In this document: positions 8,969 to 18,007 of the stretch, piece by piece
Layout: each line of letters opens with the position of its first letter
Numbering within the stretch: the stretch's first letter is position 1
Assembly: GCA_019359415.1 (NCBI GenBank)
Contig: JAHHHH010000003.1
Span: forward strand, 62,001 to 126,000
Source of the DNA: Iphinoe sp. HA4291-MV1
GTDB taxonomy: Bacteria; Cyanobacteriota; Cyanobacteriia; Cyanobacteriales; Nostocaceae
Length of the DNA stretch: 64,000 bases
Reading direction: 5' to 3'
Notes under the pieces: generated by a model
Seen by the model: the letters and a program-made list of their open reading frames with translations, nothing else
What the model was told of the DNA's origin: nothing
The model's database searches: none
Translations under genes and position numbers: made by a program

Positions 8969-9980
8969 TTATCTCGATAAAGTCCTCTCACCTTACCAGT
9001 TGACAAAAGAAGTAGAAAGGGCACTGAAGACGCATCTAGTAGAGGCTAATCTTTGTGGAATGGACTCTCACGGTTTGCAGCAAATTATTGGTTATGTCAA
9101 AAGTCTGCAAAGTGGGCGAATCAACCCTCAGCCTCGGTTGCGCCTGAATTCAGAACGCCCGACTATGATTCGGATTGATGCCGATCGCAGTCTCGGACAT
9201 TATGCGGGGCGAGTGGCGATGGATACAGCCATTGCAGCTGCACGTCAGTTTGGCATGGCAGTTGTTGGCGTGAGCAACAGCAATCACTTTGGCATGGCAG
9301 GTTACTATACTCGTATGGCGGCTGAGGCAGGAATGATTGGTTTTGCTACCAGTGATACTAATGCTGTAGACCTTGCTCCCTACGGAGGAAAGAAAGCAAA
9401 ACTTGGTAACAATCCGATTTCCTGGGGAATCCCGACAGGGACACCACAACCCGTCATTTTGGATATAGCAGCAGGAATAGTGATTGGTAGTAATTTTAAG
9501 CACTTTGTTTCTCAGGATTTACCACTAGCATTGGATTGGGGATTAACGGAAGCAGGAGAACCAACTGACGACCCGAAGCAGGTGGTGGTAAATTTGCCAG
9601 CTTGTTATAAAGGTTCTGGGTTGGCGTTCGTTGCAGATTTGTTATGTGGTCCACTGTTGAATACCGCAGCAGCAATGTTTAAGGACAAGACAATTCATGA
9701 CGCTGCCAATGGTACAGGACATTTATTTTGGGTGCTAGATGTAGAGGCTTGGACGAAGCGAGAGGAGTTTGAGCAACGAGTGCAAAGTGCGATCGCCTCC
9801 CTCAAGGATACCCCCCGCCTCGACCCCAAACAACCTATCTATTATCCAGGTGAACTAGAAGCCATAACTCGCGAAGAACGTCTATTGACGGGTATTCCCA
9901 TACCTCAAGCTTTAATTGATGATTTGGCAGTTTATTTTGGGGAAGATTGCTTTTCTTGCTTTTCTAAGTTAGGTAGTTAG
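8928..9980 (+). CDS. Type-2 malate/L-lactate dehydrogenase family oxidoreductase
   Basis: A NAD(P)-dependent 2-hydroxyacid dehydrogenase of the YlbC/AllD/ComC class, a fold distinct from classical malate dehydrogenase. The family signatures are the N-terminal GMDSHG, the catalytic-histidine motif SNSNHFGMAGYY, the substrate loop DLAPYGGKKAKLGNNP and DIAAG. About 350 residues is normal. The exact substrate (malate, lactate, ureidoglycolate, sulfolactate) cannot be inferred. I chose the ATG at 8928 because the family begins with the KIS-helix right after it; ATG 8913 is an alternative. After GLTEAGEPTDDP the usual LLPLGGHKGYG segment is altered (VVNLPACYKGSG). It has no operon partner. Confidence 0.88.
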   Translation: MSSYVKISAISLYSYLDKVLSPYQLTKEVERALKTHLVEANLCGMDSHGLQQIIGYVKSLQSGRINPQPRLRLNSERPTMIRIDADRSLGHYAGRVAMDTAIAAARQFGMAVVGVSNSNHFGMAGYYTRMAAEAGMIGFATSDTNAVDLAPYGGKKAKLGNNPISWGIPTGTPQPVILDIAAGIVIGSNFKHFVSQDLPLALDWGLTEAGEPTDDPKQVVVNLPACYKGSGLAFVADLLCGPLLNTAAAMFKDKTIHDAANGTGHLFWVLDVEAWTKREEFEQRVQSAIASLKDTPRLDPKQPIYYPGELEAITREERLLTGIPIPQALIDDLAVYFGEDCFSCFSKLGS

Positions 9981-9999
9981 ATTTCAGAACAAAACTGTG

Positions 10000-11280
10000 T
10001 TATTTGAGTGCTTCTAGCAAAGCTTCTATCGCTCGTTCTTTTTGAGGGTCTGCACCTTGAGCGTATTCTAATGAAAATGGAACGTTAATATTAGGTGTGA
10101 CTCCTTTTCCTTCCAACCGTTGTGTTTCGTTGAGAAACACATTTGAAACTGCTAAATAAAGGAAGCTACCATCAGGCATAAGAAAAGGACGACCAGCAAC
10201 CACTGCTCCTGTTGTCTTAGAACCAACTACAAGTCCTATTTTGTGTTGCCCGAAGGCATAAGCCAAAATTTCTTTACTACTTCTGCTCCCCTCATTTATG
10301 ACCATAATTACAGGTTTTTTCCATTGAGAAATATAAGTATATCTTTTACCATTGCGAGGGACACTAGTCACACTAGGACCTTCTTTTGCAGTGAATATGT
10401 TGAGATAACCAATATCTCCTCCACCCCAGCCATCTCGTAAATCTAAAACCAACGCTTGTGCATCTCTGAGGCGACCGTATATTAAGTCTTCTCGTAATTT
10501 TTCCTGATCTGGCTCAGCGGCGTTTGACCAGATATGAACATAGCCAATTTTCTTGCCGTTCCGTTGAATAACCTGGGTACTAGTTTGCTGAGCCTCCAGA
10601 AACATGGTCGTTGCGTCGAACATTTTGGGAGTCACAGCAATTTTTTCTTGGCTGTTAGCGTCAGGCGTTCTCTGAATCAACAAAGTGACTTTCTGACCTG
10701 CTTTACCTGCAAAAGATTGTATCGGTTGATAAGGACGACCTTCTACACTCAGCAATTGGTCGCCCACTTTTAATCCAGCTTTTGCAGCCGGACTCCCATC
10801 TAGAATGGCACTGACAAAAGTTTTACCGTTGATATCTTTAGTGAACACGCCAATACCACTGTATTCAATCTTGCCCTTTGGGAAAAACTTTCTTAACTGC
10901 TTCTGGAACTCAGGGTTCCTTGCCTGAAAAATCCCCAAAAGCTGATAATATGCTGGCTCATCTTGAGTGTAGAATCGGGTGTGAGAAGTTCGCAATTCAG
11001 AAAGCATCTGATTGAGAAGCGGAGCAACTTCTTGGATAGACTTGGTTCGCGCTGCTTGAGGTTCATACTTTTGCCGCATGGCTTTCCAGTCCACTCCATT
11101 AAATTTTGGGTCGTAAAAGTTTTCGTTGACAGTTTGCCAGACTTGTTCAAAAACTTTTGTCTCAGGTTTTGCCAGAGTTTTAGGCAATGGCGAAGTCAAC
11201 CAGAGAAGGAGCAATACTGAGACAGTTATCAGAATTGCCGTCGCAAATCTATTTAACCTCGGGATGACAAGTCTTTTCAT
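10000..11280 (-). CDS. S41-family (Ctp/TSPc-like) periplasmic protease
   Basis: A 426-residue secreted or membrane-anchored serine peptidase. The N-terminus has a single hydrophobic segment (residues 12-30) after basic residues. A TSPc N-terminal helical region follows (VWQTVNENFYDPKFNGVDW), then a PDZ domain (about 140-210, GSPAAKAGLKVGDQLLSVEG), then the S41 catalytic domain with the Ser in NEGSRSSKEIL and the Lys in VVGSKTTGAV. The Ser-Lys dyad is therefore present. It is related to, but more divergent than, CtpA, which processes the D1 protein; the substrate is unknown. It is convergent with the dehydrogenase gene. Confidence 0.9.
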   Translation of the reverse strand: MKRLVIPRLNRFATAILITVSVLLLLWLTSPLPKTLAKPETKVFEQVWQTVNENFYDPKFNGVDWKAMRQKYEPQAARTKSIQEVAPLLNQMLSELRTSHTRFYTQDEPAYYQLLGIFQARNPEFQKQLRKFFPKGKIEYSGIGVFTKDINGKTFVSAILDGSPAAKAGLKVGDQLLSVEGRPYQPIQSFAGKAGQKVTLLIQRTPDANSQEKIAVTPKMFDATTMFLEAQQTSTQVIQRNGKKIGYVHIWSNAAEPDQEKLREDLIYGRLRDAQALVLDLRDGWGGGDIGYLNIFTAKEGPSVTSVPRNGKRYTYISQWKKPVIMVINEGSRSSKEILAYAFGQHKIGLVVGSKTTGAVVAGRPFLMPDGSFLYLAVSNVFLNETQRLEGKGVTPNINVPFSLEYAQGADPQKERAIEALLEALK

Positions 11281-11318
11281 CGTGTCTCCTTATTGTTCAT
11301 TTAGAGTAGATGCGCTGT

Positions 11319-11342
11319 AGAGACGTCACATACTACGTCTCT
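11319..11342. repeat. AGAGACGT/ACGTCTCT palindrome, copy 2
   Basis: It has the same 8-base arms as the copy at 5491 (11319-11326 and 11335-11342) with an 8-base loop. It lies in the gap upstream of the S41 protease start and downstream of the MurJ fragment. Confidence 0.7.
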
Positions 11343-11388
11343 TTGTTAGATTGATTAGACAACGCTGATTGAAGAAAATCCTCTGCTA

Positions 11389-11733
11389 TTAGTTCCGCTT
11401 TTTGCCAAAACGTTTAATCAACAACTCTACCTCTGGTAGCTTCATCAAACTAACCAATACTGCAAAGACCCTTAATCCAACACTTCCAGCAAGACTCAAT
11501 TGCAACAATTGCTTCAGTGTTCCTTCGCTACCCCAAAGAACTTCATAGCCCCAGCTTGTCAACCAACAGGCAATACCTGCCACTCCACTGGCACCAATCA
11601 AACTCAGTATCGGCAAACTCCATTCCTGCAAGGCTAAGCCATCAAATCTGCGATGTAAGTACCACAACATAATTACCATTGCTGTCAGATTCACTCCCAT
11701 TGAGGCGAGAACTAAACCTGGTGCCTTTAGCAA
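11389..11733 (-). pseudogene. murJ: MurJ (lipid II flippase) C-terminal fragment
   Basis: The 114-residue frame matches the last two or three transmembrane helices of cyanobacterial MurJ (APGLVLASMGVNL, LWYLHRRFDGLAL, LKLPEVE-type end). Intact MurJ has about 530 residues and 14 helices, so roughly 80 percent is missing. The homology begins abruptly near 11730, a stop lies in frame 10 bases upstream (11743-11745), and the only start is a TTG. Upstream sequence is AT-rich and non-coding. It is a 3' gene remnant, left by deletion or carried here by rearrangement; a functional murJ must exist elsewhere. Confidence 0.8.
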
Positions 11734-11745
11734 GTGAGCGCTTCA

Positions 11746-12297
11746 TGATGCATTATTTTAGATATCGCTTTTTTGATAATATTTTTTTATCACCTACTTT
11801 ATGGTAGATAAAATGATTTTTTATGTAAAATTTATCTTTTTTGACTACATTTTCAGATATTTTTTCTCTAAAAGCTTTACTTTACAGAGATTATACCCTG
11901 CTCTTAAGTTATTTATGACACATCTCAAAAATATATTTTTTTGATAAAGGAACGTAGAAATAGAATCTTTTTCTGGCTAAAAAAATGACAAAATTAATTG
12001 ACAACGCTGATTGCTGACTTAACTCACAAAAGTCATTTTGTGCCTATTTCTAGGTTGAAACATCTGTGCTCCATTTGCAGAAGTTTTTCTTGGAGATTTA
12101 CCTGTTTACAGAGGGAGTTATTCCTGATGCTAATTCATTCAAGGACTATAAGATTTGGGACGACACAAGTTTGACCGTCTGAAAGTGTTGCTTTGCAATA
12201 CTTGGTGAATACTCAAATCTCAAAAATATCCGCTCATACAATATTACCCTGCAAAACCTAGGTTTCAGGATTTGAAGTAACGAGGTATAACCCATTG
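11746..12297. other. AT-rich intergenic region
   Basis: About 550 bases with many T- and A-runs and no coding frame I can support on either strand. It contains the upstream region of the amidase gene; a GAGG ribosome site is visible at about 12282-12285. I see no clear promoter or repeat. Confidence 0.5.
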
Positions 12298-14058
12298 ATG
12301 AGACTTCTAAAACAATCACCTCTTCTAGCAGCTCAAGTTGTCATGCTAGGAATTTTTCCTACAGCAGTGCTGGCATCAACTTTCAAACTAGAGGAAGCGA
12401 CCATTCCTGATGTCAATGCAGCATTTGAGGCAGGTACTTTAACAAGTCAAGAACTCACACAAATGTACCTTGACCGAATTGCCACATACGACCAAGCAGG
12501 ACCAAAGCTAAATTCCATTGGTTTCCTCAATCCAAACGTGCTACAGGAAGCAGCACAGCTAGATGCGCTGCGTACTCAAGGCACTATTCTCGGTCCACTG
12601 CACGGTATACCAGTGGTTGTGAAAGACTCGTATAACGTTAAGGGTTTGCCAACAACCAACGGCGTTGAGGCTTTCAAGTCGCTCATCGCGACGGAAGACG
12701 CCTTTGCTGTTAAGAAGCTTAAGCAAGCCGGAGCAGTCATCCTGGGTAAGGCAAACATGAGTACTTGGGCTTTTTCTTACGATGGGGTGAGCGAGGCATA
12801 CGGTTCGGTTATCAACCCTTATGCGCCAGACCGCACACCTGGCGGTTCCAGCAGTGGATCGGCAGTATCGGTAGCAGCTAACCTGACGATACTTGCTATG
12901 GGTGGCGAGACTGGCGGCTCGATCCGCGTACCTAGCACCCACAACGCTCTGGTCGGTCTTAAACCCACTGCTGGTCTCATCTCTGTCGATGGTATCTGGC
13001 CCCTAACACCAGAGCGGGACGTAATTGGTCCGATGGCTAGAACGGTTGCAGACGTCGCCATTGCGATGGATACGCTGGTTGACTTCGACCCAAACAACAT
13101 CTGGAATCCTTACATTCCGGGCAACATCCGTCCTAATTCCTACATTAATTTCCTTGACGACACTTCGCTCCAAGGTAAAACACTGGGTTTACCCCGACCT
13201 TACATTGGTAAGGGCGATCCCGAAAAGGGGGAAAGCTATCCCATAGATCCGCAGATCGCCGCAGCGTTTGAGCAAGCCAAGATGGCATTAGAAGCGCAAG
13301 GAGCAAAGCTAGTTGAGGTTGACATTCCTGCTCACAAAACTTGGTTTATTGATGTTGGTCCGGAAGACTACCCCAGATCCAACAAGCGGGTGGATCAGAA
13401 TCGGGCGTACTATTACGAACAACTCATCAAGGAGTACAACGACGACGAAATTAAATCGTTCGTTGACTTGCTCAATATTATCCCAGAGGATAACTTAAAC
13501 TACTCATACATCAAGAATATTGCCGAAGTCATCGCCGCTGGAGAAGCCAAGCCGTGGGAGGAGCTTCCAGAAGTAGCCCAAGCACTGCAAGCTCTCGCCA
13601 GGCTCCGGACAGAAGAGTATGAGGACTTTATGACAGCGAACAGCATTGATGCCTTCGTCTTCCCAACGCTCAACTACCTTGCGCCACCACAGGGAGATGC
13701 AGGAGAAGGGGTCTACGAAATCTACGGTAGTCTTCCTGCACGGTTCGAGGCAAACATCCTCGGTTTGCCAGCTATTACAGTCCCAATGGGATTCTCGGTT
13801 GAAGGAATTCCCATGTCTTTGGAGTTCTTGGGCAACTACTTTGGCGAAGCGGAAATTATCAGTTACGCATACGACTACGAGCGTGCCACAAAGCTTCGCC
13901 GTCCTCCTGTACTTGTGCCTGAGCCTACTACAGTACCTGCTCTGGTGTTACTTGGTTTGGGATTCCTCATCTTTAGGCTCAAGCGTCGGCACCGCATCAA
14001 AAGGGATTGCTGGACTGTACACTACGAGCAAGTTCTTATCTTTCTTTTGTCACTCTAG
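12298..14058 (+). CDS. Secreted amidase-signature enzyme with PEP-CTERM anchor
   Basis: A 586-residue amidase of the Ser-cisSer-Lys class (glutamyl-tRNA amidotransferase A fold). The catalytic Lys is in VVVKDSYNV, the cis-Ser in GGSSSGSAVS and the nucleophile Ser in GGETGGSIRVPS. An N-terminal signal peptide (cut near VLAS) directs export. The C-terminus carries a PEP-CTERM sorting signal: VPEPTTVPAL, a hydrophobic helix and the basic FRLKRRH cluster, which an exosortase system would process at the cell surface. I start at ATG 12298 (GAGG upstream). Normally such proteins end right after the basic cluster; here about 20 extra residues run to a stop inside the terminal repeat of a MITE-like element, so the original end may be lost. 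The substrate is unknown. Confidence 0.9.
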   Translation: MRLLKQSPLLAAQVVMLGIFPTAVLASTFKLEEATIPDVNAAFEAGTLTSQELTQMYLDRIATYDQAGPKLNSIGFLNPNVLQEAAQLDALRTQGTILGPLHGIPVVVKDSYNVKGLPTTNGVEAFKSLIATEDAFAVKKLKQAGAVILGKANMSTWAFSYDGVSEAYGSVINPYAPDRTPGGSSSGSAVSVAANLTILAMGGETGGSIRVPSTHNALVGLKPTAGLISVDGIWPLTPERDVIGPMARTVADVAIAMDTLVDFDPNNIWNPYIPGNIRPNSYINFLDDTSLQGKTLGLPRPYIGKGDPEKGESYPIDPQIAAAFEQAKMALEAQGAKLVEVDIPAHKTWFIDVGPEDYPRSNKRVDQNRAYYYEQLIKEYNDDEIKSFVDLLNIIPEDNLNYSYIKNIAEVIAAGEAKPWEELPEVAQALQALARLRTEEYEDFMTANSIDAFVFPTLNYLAPPQGDAGEGVYEIYGSLPARFEANILGLPAITVPMGFSVEGIPMSLEFLGNYFGEAEIISYAYDYERATKLRRPPVLVPEPTTVPALVLLGLGFLIFRLKRRHRIKRDCWTVHYEQVLIFLLSL

Positions 14059-14508
14059 GCAGAGGAAAAAGAGAAATAGTTTGACCAAAGGGATAAAAAC
14101 AGATGATTGTGCAAGGTATTCATGATGTTAATCAGGTAAGAAAATCCCAGAGAAAGTTTGGGAATAGAAAATACTTTGAGCCAAGGTTTAATCAAATTGA
14201 AAAGGACGAAAGGTTGAACGATAAGACGCAAATTATTCAAGATATTCTTCCAACCATAATTTTTATTCCACAAAGAATGTTCCGCAAATATTTGAAGAAT
14301 ATAGCTGTGAGAGTCGTGAAAGACACTTGAATGAAGACTGACCATAAGATAAGTACTACAAACTATGTAACCGTTCACGGGGGGTAGAACGGTTACGATT
14401 GCACAATACTCGTCCACAAATTTAATGCTGGGTTTGGGACTTCTCGGCTGTGTCATCGTCCCCTCCTGGCTTGATTTTACTCTTCCCGGAGTGACAAAAG
14501 AAAGATTA
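14036..14508. mobile_element. Putative MITE-like element with terminal inverted repeats
   Basis: The 17-base sequence TCTTTCTTTTGTCACTC (14039-14055) is exactly complementary to 14489-14505. Both ends are bordered by TTA (14036-14038 and 14506-14508), consistent with a 3-base target duplication. The element is about 467 bp. Inside is a perfect hairpin, GTAACCGTTC/GAACGGTTAC (14367-14396), and two short open frames (14103-14330 plus, 14055-14456 minus) in which I recognise no transposase motif. The left terminal repeat supplies the stop codon of the amidase gene. It is non-autonomous or decayed; the parent IS family is unknown. Confidence 0.6.
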
Positions 14509-14537
14509 TTACGAAAGATAAAAATGCACTCTCAGAG

Positions 14538-14647
14538 TATATAGCGTTTCCCACTTGAGTGAGGTACAAGAAGAAAGAATTAACCGCAGATGAACGCAGA
14601 TAGACGCAGATAAATTTGTACCTCATCTGAATGAGAACCGCTATATA
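14538..14647. repeat. 110-bp palindromic intergenic repeat
   Basis: The arms at 14538-14568 and 14617-14647 match as an inverted repeat at 24 of 31 positions (TATATAGCG and GAGGTACA blocks perfect). The loop contains three copies of CGCAGAT at exactly 10-base spacing (14585, 14595, 14605). The same CGCAGAT-type motif occurs inverted at about 16350-16390. This is a typical dispersed cyanobacterial element; no coding capacity. Confidence 0.65.
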
Positions 14648-14720
14648 TCAATTCGTTAATGGATGAGTGCACTATAACTGCAATGAATCTATGGGGCTTG
14701 CCATACCTAGCTTTGCTTGG

Positions 14721-14818
14721 GGAGCATCCCAAATTTTCACAAATACTCTGCCTTCGTTGTAGCAACTGCCGTCCAGGTTTCTAGCCTGTAGGTGTTTTTG
14801 CATGCATTGGGATGCTCC
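14721..14818. repeat. 12-bp inverted repeat pair downstream of ychF
   Basis: GGAGCATCCCAA (14721-14732) is exactly complementary to TTGGGATGCTCC (14807-14818), 74 bases apart. It lies just downstream of ychF. The arm sequence looks like a dispersed repeat; no gene lies between the arms. Confidence 0.55.
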
Positions 14819-14848
14819 TTTCTCAAGAGTGGATAAGGACAACTTGCA

Positions 14849-15940
14849 TTACACATTAAACCGGAATAACATCACGTCGCCTTCTTGCACAACGTAATCT
14901 TTTCCTTCACTGCGAACTAGCCCTTTCTCTTTAGCAGCATTCATTGAACCAGTTGTGGCTAAATCATTATAAGCAACAGTCTCAGCCCGAATAAATCCAC
15001 GTTCAAAATCGCTGTGAATTACACCGGCTGCTTGCGGCGCTGACATTCCTGCTGTAATCGTCCAAGCACGAGTTTCTTTTTCCCCAGTGGTGAAATAAGT
15101 ACGCAAACCTAATAGAGTATAAGTGGCGCGAATTAAGGATTTTAAACCGCCTTCTTCTACACCGAAAGATGCCAAGAATTCAGCCCGTTCTTCCTCCGGT
15201 AATTCAACTAATTCCGATTCAACCTGTGCAGAAACAACCACAACTTGTGCATTTTCAGCCGATGCAATTTGCCGCACTTTCTCTACGTATTCATTACCTG
15301 TTGCCAAGTCATCCTCAGAAACATTTGTAGCATAGATAATCGGCTTAAGAGTGAGCAGTTCTAGTGGTTTAATAATCTCGGCTTCTTCTTCGGTCAAACT
15401 AACTTGCCGTACTGATTTCCCTTCATTTAATGCAGCAGCTAATTTTTCCAGCAATACTAATTCAATCTGTCCTTCTTTGCTAGTACGGGCTTGTTTGCGG
15501 GTGCGTTCAATCCGGCGCTCAATTTGTGCCAAATCTGCTAAACCAAGCTCTAAATTGATGATTTCAATATCTCGCGCTGGGTCAACTGAACCAGCAACGT
15601 GAATGATATCATCATTCTCAAAACAACGCACAACATGAACAATCGCATCAACTTCCCGGATGTGAGACAGAAATTGATTACCCAATCCCTCGCCCTTACT
15701 GGCACCCTTAACCAAACCGGCAATATCGACAAACTCAACACGCGCCGGAACAATTTGTTTTGAGGAGGAAATCTTCGATAAAACATCTAACCGCTCATCC
15801 GGCACAGAGACAACGCCGACATTCGGTTCTATAGTACAGAAAGGGAAGTTGGCTGCTTCTGCCTTGGCATTAGCTACCAAGGCATTAAACAAAGTCGATT
15901 TTCCAACGTTAGGGAGTCCGACAATTCCGGCTCGTAGCAT
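14849..15940 (-). CDS. ychF: YchF/Obg-family P-loop NTPase
   Basis: A 363-residue universally conserved cytosolic NTPase that binds ribosomes and hydrolyses ATP rather than GTP; it is linked to translation and oxidative-stress control. It has a P-loop GLPNVGKS at residues 8-15, a switch II DIAGLVKGASKGEGLGN, the altered specificity motif ATNVSED in place of NKxD, and the C-terminal TGS domain (WTITAGMSAPQAAGVIHSDF, ending VMLFRFNV). The length is exactly that of the family. It is flanked by repeats and stands alone. Confidence 0.97.
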   Translation of the reverse strand: MLRAGIVGLPNVGKSTLFNALVANAKAEAANFPFCTIEPNVGVVSVPDERLDVLSKISSSKQIVPARVEFVDIAGLVKGASKGEGLGNQFLSHIREVDAIVHVVRCFENDDIIHVAGSVDPARDIEIINLELGLADLAQIERRIERTRKQARTSKEGQIELVLLEKLAAALNEGKSVRQVSLTEEEAEIIKPLELLTLKPIIYATNVSEDDLATGNEYVEKVRQIASAENAQVVVVSAQVESELVELPEEERAEFLASFGVEEGGLKSLIRATYTLLGLRTYFTTGEKETRAWTITAGMSAPQAAGVIHSDFERGFIRAETVAYNDLATTGSMNAAKEKGLVRSEGKDYVVQEGDVMLFRFNV

Positions 15941-16001
15941 TTTAGATTTAAAATTTTGGATTTGGTACCAAACGTTATCTTAAAACTACCAGCAAAGAGT
16001 T

Positions 16002-16226
16002 TCAAACAGGTCCAGGAACTGTTTGAGGAATTGGTGCTGGAACAGGCTGGGGAATGGGAGTCGGTACAGGTTCTGGAACTGGCGCTGGAACAGGTTCGGG
16101 GACAGGTGTTGGTATAGGCTGGGGAATCCTTGGTTCTGGTGATGGATTGGGATTTGGTAGCGGATTTGGTGATGGATCAGGAATCAGTGGTTCGTTGGGT
16201 AAGGGTCCAGGATTAGGATAAATCAT
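16002..16226 (-). CDS. Proline-rich repeat protein
   Basis: From the ATG at 16226 this encodes 74 residues almost wholly made of P-x-P steps (PEPVPAPVPEPVPTPIPQ), with no signal peptide, cysteine or enzyme motif. Such chains form extended polyproline helices and often act as linkers or cell-surface spacers. It may be a real small protein or a remnant of a longer repeat protein. A longer frame from 16271 is possible but begins with unrelated residues. Internal DNA repeats of about 12 bases mean copy number may vary between strains. Function unknown. Confidence 0.45.
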   Translation of the reverse strand: MIYPNPGPLPNEPLIPDPSPNPLPNPNPSPEPRIPQPIPTPVPEPVPAPVPEPVPTPIPQPVPAPIPQTVPGPV

Positions 16227-16302
16227 GGTGTGTCTACTTAAACTATTCGACTTTACCAACCTAGATAACAACAGATGCTACTGACATCTTCCGATATAGC
16301 TA

Positions 16303-16334
16303 TTTGCAACGGATGAAATTTGCAACGGATGAAA
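16303..16334. repeat. 16-bp tandem duplication
   Basis: TTTGCAACGGATGAAA occurs twice without a gap (16303-16318, 16319-16334). The surrounding gap 16227-16474 also carries a CTGCGTGCATCTGCGGTT segment related to the repeat at 14585. I see no other feature in this stretch. Confidence 0.6.
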
Positions 16335-16474
16335 TAACTGATGTAACAGATAAATTATCTGTGTTTGTCTGCGTGCATCTGCGGTTCCAAATACCTTTAA
16401 ATTAGATTTTTGCAAGAAATCTAATATCACAGAGTCATTCATCCACTACATCTGCTACAAAATCCGTTGCCAAA

Positions 16475-18007
16475 ATGCTCAATCAAAACCAAACACCCTT
16501 ATTAGACACCTTAGAAGTCTGTGCAAAACGTCCTCATGCTCCTTTTTACACCCCAGGGCACAAGCGAGGACAGGGGATTTCTCAATCCTTAACTGATGTT
16601 TTGGGCAAAGCAGTGTTCCGCGCTGACTTGCCAGAATTAGCTGAATTAGACAACCTTTTTGCACCAAGTGGCGTTATTCAGCAAGCGCAGCAACTCGCAG
16701 CTCAAGCCTTTGGCGCTTCACAGACTTGGTTTCTTGTCAATGGTTCTACCTGCGGAATTGAAGCAGCAATTCTTGCAACTTGCGGCACAGGAGATAAAAT
16801 TATTCTGCCTCGGAATGTTCATTCCTCTGCGATCGCAGGTTTAATTCTCTCTGGCGCTATCCCCATTTTTGTTCATCCAGAATATGATCCACTTTTAGAT
16901 ATTGCCCACAGTATCACTCCCAAAGCTGTACAAGCTGCGCTACAACAGCATCCCGACGCAAAAGCAGTGTTGATGGTTTACCCCACATATTACGGTGTAT
17001 GTGGAAATGTAAAGGCGATAGCATCGCTGCTGCGCTCCGCGCAGAACGCATCGCTGCTCGCATCTCTCGCCCACCAATACAATATCCCCTTAATTGTGGA
17101 CGAAGCACATGGCGCACACTTCGCCTTTCATCCCCAACTACCCACTCCAGCTTTAGCCGCCGGTGCTGACTTAAGCGTACAATCTATTCACAAAGTCCTA
17201 GGCGCATTGACTCAAGCATCAATGTTGCATGTTCAAGGTAACAGGATAGATATTGACCGTGTCAGTAAAGCCTTGCAACTCGTACAATCCACCAGTCCTA
17301 GTTATTTACTCTTAGCTTCCCTGGATGCAGCACGTCAACAAATGGCGCTTTACGGTAAAGAGTTGATGTCTCGCACATTGGAACTAGCCCAAGAAGCGAG
17401 AACCCGTATCAGCCAAATTCCCGGTTTATCGGTTTTAGAAATCCCTCTTGATGAGGAGTCACCTGGCTTCGTTGCTTTAGATAAAACGCGATTAACTGTT
17501 ACTGTTTCTGGCTTGGGTTTGACTGGCTTTGAAGCTGAGGAAATTCTGAATGACAAGCTGGGTGTGACTGCTGAATTTTCCTCGCTACAACATCTCACTT
17601 TTATTATCAGTTTGGGTAACAATCAAAAGGATATTGAACAATTAGTGCAAGCTTTTATTATCCTCAGTCAAGAGTATCGAAAAACTCCATCTTCTGTCTA
17701 CTCTCTGTTAATGAGGAGAGGAAAGGAGTTGTTTAGTATAACAGAAAAAAACATACATATTTCGCCTCGTGAAGCTTTTTTTGCTGCTACAGAAACTTTG
17801 CCGTTAAAAGAAAGTTCAGAACGTACTTGTGCGGAAATCATTTGTCCATATCCACCAGGAATTCCTATCTTAATGCCTGGAGAAATTATTTCTCCATTTA
17901 CTTTAGAGTATTTACAAAATATTCAGGAATTGGGTGGATTTATTAGCGGTTGTGCTGATACAAGTTTAAGAACGTTAAAGGTAGTGAAAAATCGCCCCTC
18001 AGACTAG
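16475..18007 (+). CDS. Orn/Lys/Arg decarboxylase-family PLP enzyme
   Basis: A 510-residue PLP-dependent fold-type I decarboxylase of the short, wing-less class (Bacillus SpeA/YaaO-like), which decarboxylates arginine, lysine or ornithine to polyamines. Signatures: APFYTPGHKRG at the N-terminus, NGSTCGIEAA, VHSSAIAGL, the aspartate in VDEAHGAHFAFH and the PLP lysine in SIHKVLGALTQ; the C-terminal domain (CPYPPGIPILMPGE) is complete. A 13-residue in-frame insertion after VKAIA is explained by a 39-base palindromic repeat (see 17021-17058). It lies in a flexible segment before the IPLIVDEAH strand, so the enzyme may still work. Substrate cannot be told. Confidence 0.9.
   Translation: MLNQNQTPLLDTLEVCAKRPHAPFYTPGHKRGQGISQSLTDVLGKAVFRADLPELAELDNLFAPSGVIQQAQQLAAQAFGASQTWFLVNGSTCGIEAAILATCGTGDKIILPRNVHSSAIAGLILSGAIPIFVHPEYDPLLDIAHSITPKAVQAALQQHPDAKAVLMVYPTYYGVCGNVKAIASLLRSAQNASLLASLAHQYNIPLIVDEAHGAHFAFHPQLPTPALAAGADLSVQSIHKVLGALTQASMLHVQGNRIDIDRVSKALQLVQSTSPSYLLLASLDAARQQMALYGKELMSRTLELAQEARTRISQIPGLSVLEIPLDEESPGFVALDKTRLTVTVSGLGLTGFEAEEILNDKLGVTAEFSSLQHLTFIISLGNNQKDIEQLVQAFIILSQEYRKTPSSVYSLLMRRGKELFSITEKNIHISPREAFFAATETLPLKESSERTCAEIICPYPPGIPILMPGEIISPFTLEYLQNIQELGGFISGCADTSLRTLKVVKNRPSD
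17021..17058. repeat. Palindromic repeat inserted in frame
   Basis: The direct repeat GCATCGCTGCT (17021-17031 and 17048-17058) surrounds the perfect palindrome CTGCGC-TCC-GCGCAG (17030-17044). The segment adds about 13 residues (SLLRSAQNASLLA) between IA and SLAHQYN of the decarboxylase; without it the protein reads continuously as VKAIASLAHQYN. This is an in-frame insertion of a GC-rich repeat. Confidence 0.65.

Noticed and set aside
14055-14456. Open frames within the MITE-like element as a transposase
   Set aside because: Neither the minus-strand 133-residue frame nor the plus-strand 75-residue frame shows a DDE or other transposase motif; both are AT-rich and likely chance.
14585-14611. 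CGCAGAT repeats as a CRISPR array
   Set aside because: The 7-base units are 10 bases apart with 3-base spacers, far too short; they form the loop of a palindromic intergenic repeat.
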